This document shows positions 57,901 to 64,000 of a DNA stretch of 64,000 bases, in pieces. The stretch is from an uncultured Lutibacter sp. (lineage in GTDB: Bacteria; Bacteroidota; Bacteroidia; Flavobacteriales; Flavobacteriaceae), in assembly GCF_947495725.1 (NCBI RefSeq), contig NZ_CANLZZ010000006.1, forward strand, positions 62,001 to 126,000. Direction: 5' to 3'. The notes under the pieces were generated by a model. The model worked only from the letters and a program-made list of their open reading frames with translations, was not told the DNA's origin and did no database searches. Both the position numbers and the translations under genes were made by a program. Each line of letters begins with the position of its first letter. The first letter of the stretch is position 1.

Positions 57901-59027
57901 TTGAAGAAGATAATAATAATGTTTTTATTTCTGTAGAAGACAATGGTATTGGTATTTCAAAAGAAAAACAGGAGTTTGTATTCAATAGGTTTTTTCAAGC
58001 AGATAAAATTGATGATAAAGTTGAAGGAACCGGAATCGGTTTGTCCTATTCCAAAGGTTTGGTTGAAATGCATCACGGTAAAATTCAGTTAATTAGTGAA
58101 GAGCAAAAAGGAACCAAATTTATTGTAACTTTATTAAAAGGAAAAAAACATTTTAGCGATAAAGAGTTATTAGAGAAAGATAGTTATTCTCAGTTCAATG
58201 TTCCTGTAGAGGTTGAAAAAGAAGAAGTAAACTTCATAAGTGAAGCTGAAAATGAAAATAACATTAAAAAGCAAACACTACTTATAGTTGAAGATAATAT
58301 TGAATTGCGAAAGTTTGTAGTGAATAGCTTAAGTAGTAGGTATACAATTTTTGAAGCTGAAAATGGAGAAGAAGGTATTGAACAATGTAAAAAACATTTC
58401 CCAGATTTAATTATTAGCGATGTTATGATGCCTAAAATGGATGGCTTTGAAATGTGTAAAACCATTAAAACCACTATAGATTTAAGTCACATTCCTATCA
58501 TACTATTAACAGCAAAAACAAGTTCAGATAATAAAGTAAAAGGTTATAGTTTAGGCGCAAATGCATATGTTGAAAAACCATTTAATTTAGAAGTTTTAAA
58601 AGCTCAAATAGAAACTTTAATTAAAAATAAAGAATTACTTCAGCAAAAATTTAAAAGCACTTTAGAGATAGAACCTTCTGAATTTTCTACAACAAAAGTT
58701 GATGATAAATTATTGACTAAAATTCTTGAAATTGTTGAGTCTAAAATTACAGATGAAGTATTAACCGTACAATTTATTGCTTCAGAATGTGGAATGACAC
58801 AAACTGTATTAAATAAAAAATTAAAAGCATTAACGGGCAAAACTTCCGCTGCTTTTATTAGGTCAATCCGATTAAAAAGAGCCGCAAAATTACTTTCAAC
58901 AGGAAGATATTCTGTAAGTGATGTAACCTACGAAGTTGGCTTTACCGATTTAAAATATTTTAGAAACTGCTTTAAAAATGAGTTCTCAGTTTCACCTTCA
59001 GAATATAAAAAGAAAGCTATTCAGTAA
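54969..59027 (+). CDS. Hybrid two-component system regulator (HTCS)
   Basis: One-protein sensor/regulator of 1352 residues that controls PULs in Bacteroidota. After a signal peptide (about 1-19) come about 13 periplasmic two-component propeller repeats (GFIWIGTNDGLNRYDG, GNLWVGS, GVVWVGTYGKGL and similar, to about 660), then a Y_Y_Y domain (about 700-775). A transmembrane helix follows (about 785-805). The cytoplasmic part has a histidine kinase with H844 in NISHEFRTPL, an ATPase with VEDNGIGIS and EGTGIGLS, a receiver with D1151 in ISDVMMPK, and a C-terminal AraC helix-turn-helix (about 1245-1352). The propeller binds an oligosaccharide from the target glycan. It probably controls the surrounding PUL operons. 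Confidence 0.96.
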   Translation: MKKYAFIFLFYLLTFGLSASEFHKLTTLDGLSQNDVNYIFQDCRGFIWIGTNDGLNRYDGYNFKVFRKEPRELGGLRSNIINSIVEDKQGNLWVGSLDNGVSKYNVLTNKFTSIINKDNNPKIFASNGSLKLLADSKGNIWVLTNKGIEIINSKNNKVESVIQNKHLVNSPQTIYEDKSGIIWIGTDNGLLKLNPKTFELEKEFKLGTSVIYISQWDNNLIFSNNDGVYQFNEKESSAHKISNVIGGKSIFVDDNNLWVASFKKGIFVYNLSNENTISASSNSIKWNSRKNDFMNYNVSSLLKDNSGLIWIGTSGGGVEVYNPKGQFFKHYTATKNKGSLSHKTVRSVLEDNYQNLWIGTENGGLNFLPKEHKNDYNKGFISILPNHSFVTVLSLDKKNDRVWVGLPAGIKIFSAKTGEEIYLPKNSFNGINAVFSILIDSKGVVWVGTYGKGLWRLKLDKNGNYLKTQFIAEGKNNSLSANIVRSILEDKNGNIWVGTSAGLNKIKFEDKLKEEPNFVVYKNDINNPKSISHNYILPLFESSKGDLWIGTLGGGLNKLCEGENGIHYFETITTNNGLPNNAIKGILEDEKGNLWISTNKGISRFNPENKSIRNFGVSDGLQDFEFRDFACYKRASGEMIFGGVNGFNTFFPNKISLDTTINKVVFTDLEILNQPIGVGDEYKGRVILNQSINSLDVLELKYQENSFTIYFSGLHYASPSKNQYKYKLEGFDDAWVSVNSNTRFAKYTNLNSGKYTLNVIASNSDGHWSTNPKSITITVKSPWYYSGFAIVIYVMLFALALWFFRRFTIIGVQRKSKLEMESFEKEKIQNLSQMKLQFFTNISHEFRTPLTLILGPISKLLKEKKTMSDNKVAENYEIIHRNANNLQRLITQLMDFRKFEQGKINIKASEGNLIGFIQKIMTSFNFIAEQKEIEFTLKHKTSNLPLWFDADKLEKVLMNLLSNAFKFTNRNGSITIKVEEDNNNVFISVEDNGIGISKEKQEFVFNRFFQADKIDDKVEGTGIGLSYSKGLVEMHHGKIQLISEEQKGTKFIVTLLKGKKHFSDKELLEKDSYSQFNVPVEVEKEEVNFISEAENENNIKKQTLLIVEDNIELRKFVVNSLSSRYTIFEAENGEEGIEQCKKHFPDLIISDVMMPKMDGFEMCKTIKTTIDLSHIPIILLTAKTSSDNKVKGYSLGANAYVEKPFNLEVLKAQIETLIKNKELLQQKFKSTLEIEPSEFSTTKVDDKLLTKILEIVESKITDEVLTVQFIASECGMTQTVLNKKLKALTGKTSAAFIRSIRLKRAAKLLSTGRYSVSDVTYEVGFTDLKYFRNCFKNEFSVSPSEYKKKAIQ

Positions 59028-59322
59028 TTTCAGTTTTCATTAGCGTTTATAGTATTCAAACTAGCGCAGAATAGAAAACACCCCTGCCTTTTAAACAATT
59101 TTATCCCCTGTTTTTTGGTAAACTTATAGTTAATTTAGCTAGAGATAGAAGGTGTAATTCCTATGGTCTATCTAAATATTTGAATAAGATTTATTCTTTT
59201 TTGAATTTAATCTAAACATATTAAAAATAGAACATTTGATTAATTATTTACCACATATGGGTACTTAATTTTTTGTACTAAAAAATGAACCTAAATTGTA
59301 GAAGCACAAAAACCAAATAAAT

Positions 59323-60633
59323 ATGAAATACAAGTTTTCAATAATTTTTGCATTAGCAATATTATTCTTTTTCGGAAATGTAAATGCACAAAAAAAGAAG
59401 TCAGTAGAAATTCCAATTAACAAAAAATTTGATACCAATTCTATCATCTTAAAAACAAGATTAAGGGAACTAAATAAAGATATTGAATCTTACGGAATTT
59501 TATTAGATACTGTTATTACAAATAAAAAATTGTTAACGGGATATAGATACGAGCAATTTTACGATTGGGATTTATATTTCGAGAATATCTACATGTCTTA
59601 CTATGGAATTTCAAAATACAACTTCGATAATTTAGAAGGCTTTTTTGCAATACAACATCCTGATGGTTTTATAAAACGTTCATTTGGTCCAAAAAACTTT
59701 GGAGCCGACCATCATTTTAAACCTTTTATTGCGCAAATAATTGTGTTGGGTTCTCGCCAAACTGGAAATTGGGAATGGGCAAAAAAATATTACGAAAAAA
59801 CACAATTGTATTTAAAACATTGGTTTGAATACGATACAGATAAAAATGGTTTAGCATATTGGTCTGGACAACAAAAAGGAAGTTGGTCTGGTGCTGCAGA
59901 TCATAGTGGAATGGATAATCAAAACACACGTACTTTAGGTTTAAGCGAAGGTGTAGATTTAAACTGTTACTTGGTTCGTGAATTACAAGCAATGGCTGTA
60001 ATTGCTAAAAAAATAGGGAAGAAGAAAGATGTTAAAGGCTATTTAGCCCACGTCGAAAAATTAAAAAAATTAATTAATGAACATCTTTGGGATGAAAAAT
60101 CAGGTTTTTATTATGATAGAAATGAGGAAAACGGAAAAACAACTTATGTAAAGTCCGTTTCGTGTTTTACGCCAATTTGGGCAGGAGTTGCTTCAAAAGA
60201 ACAAGTAAAACGTATGGTTGAGGAACATTTAAAAAATCCAAAGGAGTTTTGGACAAAGTTTCCTGTTCCTGGTTACGCATTAACAGAACCAGATTACCGT
60301 CAAAATTATCAAGGTCAAAAAGGGTGTAACTGGAAAGGTTCAACTTGGATACCTACAAATTATATGATTTGTCACGGGTTAACCGATTATGGTTATAAAG
60401 ATTTAGCAAAAGAGATTGCTCACAAAACCTATAATCTGGTATTAAATAATAAAAGTACACGTGAGTTTTTTAATGCTGAAACAGGTGAAGGTTTAGGTAT
60501 GAATCCATTTTTTGGCTGGTCTTCATTAGCTTATTATTTACCGTTGGAATTAGAATTAAACTACAATCCAATGGATTTAAAAGAGAAAAATATTCAAAAG
60601 TTAAGTGAAAAAATTGGAGTTAATTTTAAATAA
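59323..60633 (+). CDS. GH63/GH37-like (alpha/alpha)6 glycosidase
   Basis: Secreted protein (signal about 1-21, ending NAQ) of 436 residues with the alpha/alpha barrel style of trehalase and GH63 enzymes. Phrases matching the clan are FYDWDLYF, HPDGFIKR, SGMDNQNTR with likely catalytic acid D198, and TREFFNAETGEG with likely base E381 ahead of FGWSSLAYYL. WNP-like and GCNWKGSTWIPTNYM segments are also typical. Clan members hydrolyse alpha-glucosides, alpha-mannosides or mannosylglycerate by inversion. Here it likely acts on a PUL oligosaccharide. The next sulfatase starts 6 bases after it. The exact family is uncertain. Confidence 0.72.
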   Translation: MKYKFSIIFALAILFFFGNVNAQKKKSVEIPINKKFDTNSIILKTRLRELNKDIESYGILLDTVITNKKLLTGYRYEQFYDWDLYFENIYMSYYGISKYNFDNLEGFFAIQHPDGFIKRSFGPKNFGADHHFKPFIAQIIVLGSRQTGNWEWAKKYYEKTQLYLKHWFEYDTDKNGLAYWSGQQKGSWSGAADHSGMDNQNTRTLGLSEGVDLNCYLVRELQAMAVIAKKIGKKKDVKGYLAHVEKLKKLINEHLWDEKSGFYYDRNEENGKTTYVKSVSCFTPIWAGVASKEQVKRMVEEHLKNPKEFWTKFPVPGYALTEPDYRQNYQGQKGCNWKGSTWIPTNYMICHGLTDYGYKDLAKEIAHKTYNLVLNNKSTREFFNAETGEGLGMNPFFGWSSLAYYLPLELELNYNPMDLKEKNIQKLSEKIGVNFK

Positions 60634-60639
60634 AATATA

Positions 60640-62103
60640 ATGATTTTTAAAGTGTTTAAGTTATTCGTTTTGGTAGTTGTTATTTCGGTTGAATTTATTT
60701 CAGCTCAAAATAAAGTAACAAAACGTCCAAATATAATTATAATTAATGCCGATGATTTAGGTTATGGAGACCCAAGTTGTTACGGTGGAAAATTATTTGA
60801 AACCAAAAATATTGATCGTCTTGCAAAAGAAGGAATCAAATTTACAAATGGTTATGTGTCGTCATCGGTGTGTTCGCCAAGTCGTCACGGATTATTAACA
60901 GGTGCATATCAAACACGTTTTGGAGTACAATGGAATCACGATACGTATGGCTTGCCTGGTCAAAAAGATAAAAAGCGTAAATCATTAATTCCAAGTGAGC
61001 ATCGTTATATCAACCAAGCATTTTCTGAAGCAGGTTATATTACTGCAATGGCTGGTAAAATTGGTATTCCAACCTATCCAGAAACAACTTTCGATCACGA
61101 GTTTTCTTTAACTTCAGCAGGATGTAATTATTTTCCAGATAAAACTGGAGGTTATGGAGGAGTTGATGGTCATCCAAAACCAAAAGGAGGTTGGACTATG
61201 ACACAATGGGGACCAGATAGAAAGGGCGAGGAATATATAACAGACAGATGTGGAAGACAAACAATTGAGTTTATTGAAGCTAATAAAAACAAAGAGAATC
61301 CATTCTTTTTCTATTTAGCTTTTAATGCTCCACATACACCTTTGCAAGCTAAAAAAGTTGATAGAAAACGTGTTAAACATATCAAATCTGAATCAATGAA
61401 ATTGTATGCTGCAATGGTGTTGGCAATTGATGATAATGTTGGAAAAATTTTAGATTATTTAGATAAAGAAGGATTGCGAGAAAATACAATTGTAGTATTT
61501 TTAAGTGATAATGGGCCTATGAACCCTATTCATTTTCAAGAACCTGATTGGTGGCCAGACAATTCACCATATCATATTATGGGACAACGCGGTGGACTTT
61601 CAGGGTACAAAGGAATTTTTAGAGAAGCCGGTATTCGTATTCCTTATATAATGAGTTGGCCAGGGCATTTAGAACAAAATACTACTTATGAAAAAACAGT
61701 AAGTACTTTAGATTTATATCCAACGTTATGTTCTGCAGCAAATGTAAAATTACCTAAAATTACCCATTTAGATGGCGTAAATATTTTACCTTATTTACAA
61801 GGAGGTTATACGAATGAAGAACCACACGATTATTTATTTTGGTATGCAAATCGAATGGGTGCTGTAAGAAGTGGAAAATGGAAATTATACATTGAGGATA
61901 ACAAGCATTATTTATTCGATTTAGAAAATGATGTATCTGAAACTACAAATGTAAGTCGAGAAAATCCTGAAGCGATGCAAGACTTGTTTGGGGCTTTTAT
62001 TGCTCATAGAAATGAAATGCCACCATTAAGAAATCCGTTTATTAGACCAATTGATCTTCCTTCAGATGCTGTTAAAAATTTGCATCCTGTAGATCCGAAG
62101 TAA
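60640..62103 (+). CDS. Sulfatase, family S1 (CSPSR type)
   Basis: Secreted sulfatase, 487 residues, with signal peptide (about 1-23, ending SAQ). The motif NADDLGYGD is the classical arylsulfatase start, C78 in C-S-P-S-R is the predicted formylglycine, and the GKWH region reads GKIGIP. The second metal loop is LSDNGPMNP, followed by GYKGIFREAGIRIPYI, a conserved S1 sequence. It lies between the GH63-like gene (6 bases) and another sulfatase (21 bases). Confidence 0.94.
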   Translation: MIFKVFKLFVLVVVISVEFISAQNKVTKRPNIIIINADDLGYGDPSCYGGKLFETKNIDRLAKEGIKFTNGYVSSSVCSPSRHGLLTGAYQTRFGVQWNHDTYGLPGQKDKKRKSLIPSEHRYINQAFSEAGYITAMAGKIGIPTYPETTFDHEFSLTSAGCNYFPDKTGGYGGVDGHPKPKGGWTMTQWGPDRKGEEYITDRCGRQTIEFIEANKNKENPFFFYLAFNAPHTPLQAKKVDRKRVKHIKSESMKLYAAMVLAIDDNVGKILDYLDKEGLRENTIVVFLSDNGPMNPIHFQEPDWWPDNSPYHIMGQRGGLSGYKGIFREAGIRIPYIMSWPGHLEQNTTYEKTVSTLDLYPTLCSAANVKLPKITHLDGVNILPYLQGGYTNEEPHDYLFWYANRMGAVRSGKWKLYIEDNKHYLFDLENDVSETTNVSRENPEAMQDLFGAFIAHRNEMPPLRNPFIRPIDLPSDAVKNLHPVDPK

Positions 62104-62124
62104 TAATTATAATACTTAAAACAA

Positions 62125-63645
62125 ATGCATAAAAGTAAAATCATTTTACTTCTGTTAAGTGTAATAGCACTAAATACTAGTTGTCAATCTAAAAAGGTTG
62201 AAAAAAAACCAAACATTCTATTTTGTATTGCAGATGATGTAAGTTTTATTCATACTTCAATAAATGGAACTGCAGAATTAAGTACACCAAATTTTGATAG
62301 AGTTGCAAATAGTGGTGTTTTGTTTAACAATGCCTATTGTAATGTGTCATCTTGTGCGCCATCAAGAGCTTCAATTTTAACAGGAAAAAACATTTGGGAA
62401 TTAGAAGAGGGCGGATTGCTTTTTGGTGGTCTGAAAAAAGAATATCCTACTTTTTCAACGGCATTAAAAAATATTGGTTATGCTACAGGCTATAGCGGAA
62501 AAGGCTATATGCCCGCAAGTCACAAAGAACCATATCAAGCACAACCTTTGGCTCCAGAGTATAATAAGATAAGAAATAAAGTTCCGCAGTTTATGTCTAA
62601 TAAAGATTATGCTGGGAATTTTGATGAATTTTTGTCTAAAAAAGACAAAGGTGCTCCTTTCTTTTTCTGGTATGGATCTCACGAAGCACACAGAAAATAC
62701 AATCCTGGAATTGGAGTAAAATCAGGGAAAGATATTTCTAAAATTAAAGTACCCGGATTTTTACCTGATAATGATTTGGTGAGAAGTGATATGGCCGATT
62801 ATTTTTATGAAATTGAATGGTTTGATACACATTTAGGAAGAATGATTAAAACTTTGGAAGAAGCTGGAGAACTAGAAAATACTATAATCATTGTAACTGC
62901 AGATAATGGTATGCCGTTTCCAAGAGCAAAAAGCACGTGTTACGATTATGGAACGCATATGCCTTTAGCAATTTGTTGGGGAAATAAAATTAAAGGAGGT
63001 GCCAAAGTAGATGATTTTGTAAACTTCACAGATTTTGCTCCAACATTACTGGAAGCCGTAGGTCTTGAAATTCCAAAAGGAACAACAGGAAAAAGTTTTT
63101 TAGATGTTTTGTTTTCAGGTAAAAGCGGTCAAGTAGATGCTAAACGAGATAGAGTTTTTACAGCATTAGAACGTCACGCATATTGTAGACCTGAAGGTTT
63201 AGGCTATCCAATACGAACTATAAGAAAAGGAGATTGGTTGTATATCATAAATTTTGAACCAGAAAGATATCCTGCAGGAAATGCAGATTTTGATTCTGTT
63301 CATCAAGGATTTTATGGGGAAATTGATGCAGGTGCAACAAGAACTTATTTAATTGAAAACAAAGACAACGATTCGGTAAAATATTATGCTGATTTAAGTT
63401 TAAAAAGACGCCCGGAAGTTGAATTATTTAATGTGAAAGAAGATCCTTATAACCTTCATAATTTAGCTTCAGAAGAAAAATATGCGGATTTATGTAAAGA
63501 GTTAAAAGCTGAACTTTTTGAGTATTTAACAGAAACTGGAGATCCTAGAATGAAAGGTGAAAACCCTTGGGATAACTATCCATATTACTTCAAAGGGTTA
63601 GAAACAAAGCATTTAAAGCCAATAGGCGAACGAGATAAAAATTAA
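62125..63645 (+). CDS. Sulfatase, family S1 (CAPSR type), heparan N-sulfatase-like lipoprotein
   Basis: Sulfatase of 506 residues anchored as a lipoprotein (NTSC, C20). ADDVS gives the first metal motif, C77 in C-A-P-S-R the predicted formylglycine, and SGKGYMPA replaces GKWHLG. The loop TADNGMPFPRAKSTCYDYG is typical of N-sulfoglucosamine sulfohydrolase-like S1 proteins. This branch is wide, and in algal PULs members act on O-sulfate esters, so the name is structural only. The GH29 gene follows after 20 bases. Confidence 0.93.
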   Translation: MHKSKIILLLLSVIALNTSCQSKKVEKKPNILFCIADDVSFIHTSINGTAELSTPNFDRVANSGVLFNNAYCNVSSCAPSRASILTGKNIWELEEGGLLFGGLKKEYPTFSTALKNIGYATGYSGKGYMPASHKEPYQAQPLAPEYNKIRNKVPQFMSNKDYAGNFDEFLSKKDKGAPFFFWYGSHEAHRKYNPGIGVKSGKDISKIKVPGFLPDNDLVRSDMADYFYEIEWFDTHLGRMIKTLEEAGELENTIIIVTADNGMPFPRAKSTCYDYGTHMPLAICWGNKIKGGAKVDDFVNFTDFAPTLLEAVGLEIPKGTTGKSFLDVLFSGKSGQVDAKRDRVFTALERHAYCRPEGLGYPIRTIRKGDWLYIINFEPERYPAGNADFDSVHQGFYGEIDAGATRTYLIENKDNDSVKYYADLSLKRRPEVELFNVKEDPYNLHNLASEEKYADLCKELKAELFEYLTETGDPRMKGENPWDNYPYYFKGLETKHLKPIGERDKN

Positions 63646-63665
63646 GAATATTACAAAACAATATA

Positions 63666-64000
63666 ATGATGAGAAATAGAATATTGATAGTTTTAGTAGC
63701 AATTATTGCTACAGTTACTTTAACCAACGCACAAGAAAAATTTAAGCCAGAATGGGAGAGTTTAAAAAAGCATAAAGTAACACCAGAGTGGTTTGCCGAT
63801 GCTAAATTGGGAGTTTATTTTCACTGGGGAGTTTACAATGTTCCAGCAAATGGAAATGAATGGTATGGTAGATTTATGTACGAGAAAGACCGTAGAAAAA
63901 CTTGGGGAAAAGATATTTATGATTACCACACAAAAACATATGGTAGAGATGTACATTACCACGATTTTATTCCGCAATGGAAAGCTGAAAAATTTTCAGC
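63666..64000 (+). CDS. GH29 alpha-L-fucosidase-like, cut by the window end
   Basis: Partial gene: 111 codons are visible to the window end. A signal peptide (MMRNRILIVLVAIIATV to TNAQ) is followed by FKPEWESLKKHKVTPEWFADAKLG, shown here in part, then VYFHWGVYNVPANGNEWYGRFMY. These match the start of the GH29 genes at 38046 and 43297. The region carrying the nucleophile lies outside the window. ATG 63666 or 63669 may be the start. It is probably the third gene after the GH63-like one in an operon. Confidence 0.88.
   Translation, partial: MMRNRILIVLVAIIATVTLTNAQEKFKPEWESLKKHKVTPEWFADAKLGVYFHWGVYNVPANGNEWYGRFMYEKDRRKTWGKDIYDYHTKTYGRDVHYHDFIPQWKAEKFS

Noticed and set aside
59028-59322. Possible regulatory RNA or small gene in the 295-base gap after the HTCS
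   Set aside because: The gap has only AT-rich sequence, with a loose GTAC pair near 59261-59277 and no convincing hairpin, promoter or coding frame.
154-64000. Carrageenan PUL as the firm assignment
   Set aside because: No GH16 carrageenase or GH127/GH129 anhydrogalactosidase was seen, while four GH29 genes favour a fucose- or L-galactose-containing glycan; substrate left open.
1-64000. tRNA, rRNA, CRISPR arrays, transposases or integrases
   Set aside because: None recognised by eye on either strand; a tRNA scan could still find something small.

Overview
The window is AT-rich and almost entirely + strand. It has hallmarks of a marine Flavobacteriaceae (Bacteroidota) genome: a SusC/SusD pair, a hybrid two-component regulator (HTCS), a type IX secretion (T9SS) C-terminal sorting domain, Bacteroidota-type promoters (TTTG-N19-TAnnTTTG), many lipoproteins and no obvious need for Shine-Dalgarno sites. 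Genus cannot be decided from the sequence alone.

Most of the window is one very large polysaccharide utilisation locus (PUL) for a sulfated, probably algal, glycan. It has eleven family S1 sulfatases, four GH29 (alpha-L-fucosidase-like) enzymes (the last cut by the window end), two GH3 enzymes, one beta-propeller GH43-like enzyme and one GH63/GH37-like enzyme. It also has SusC/SusD, two large FG-GAP/UnbV surface proteins (one fused to a vanadium-haloperoxidase/PAP2 domain), and a sugar-acid branch: MFS transporter, two enolase-superfamily dehydratases, a GntR regulator, and a sulfatase fused to an SMP-30 lactonase.

Layout. 154-9376: four sulfatases and a GH3. 9607-11247: an alpha-glucan phosphorylase-like gene bounded by terminators, probably unrelated to the PUL. 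11511-22733: GH3, GH29, FG-GAP/haloperoxidase fusion, sulfatase, GH43-like. 22906-37903: promoter, SusC, SusD, hairpin, FG-GAP lipoprotein, MFS, enolase member, GntR, D-galactonate dehydratase, sulfatase-lactonase fusion. 38046-46739: GH29, two sulfatases, GH29, sulfatase. 46804-54885: an AsnC/Lrp regulator facing a phenylalanine/tyrosine degradation operon (aminotransferase, hmgA, hppD, phenylalanine hydroxylase, fahA, flavin reductase-like). 54969-64000: the PUL resumes with the HTCS, a GH63-like enzyme, two sulfatases and the start of a fourth GH29.

Working model (inference): oligosaccharides enter the periplasm through SusC/D. Sulfatases and exo-glycosidases (GH29, GH3, GH43-like, GH63-like) strip them to monosaccharides. 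At least one sugar is handled as an aldonate: lactone opened by the SMP-30 domain, imported by the DgoT/ExuT-like MFS, dehydrated by the DgoD-like enzymes, all under the GntR/FCD regulator. The substrate is best described as a sulfated fucose/galactose-containing glycan. No endo-acting fucanase, agarase or carrageenase was recognised here, so its exact identity remains open.

No tRNA, rRNA, CRISPR array or mobile element was recognised. No intergenic stretch exceeds about 300 bases once the chosen starts are used; the longest, 59028-59322, holds only AT-rich DNA with no convincing element.
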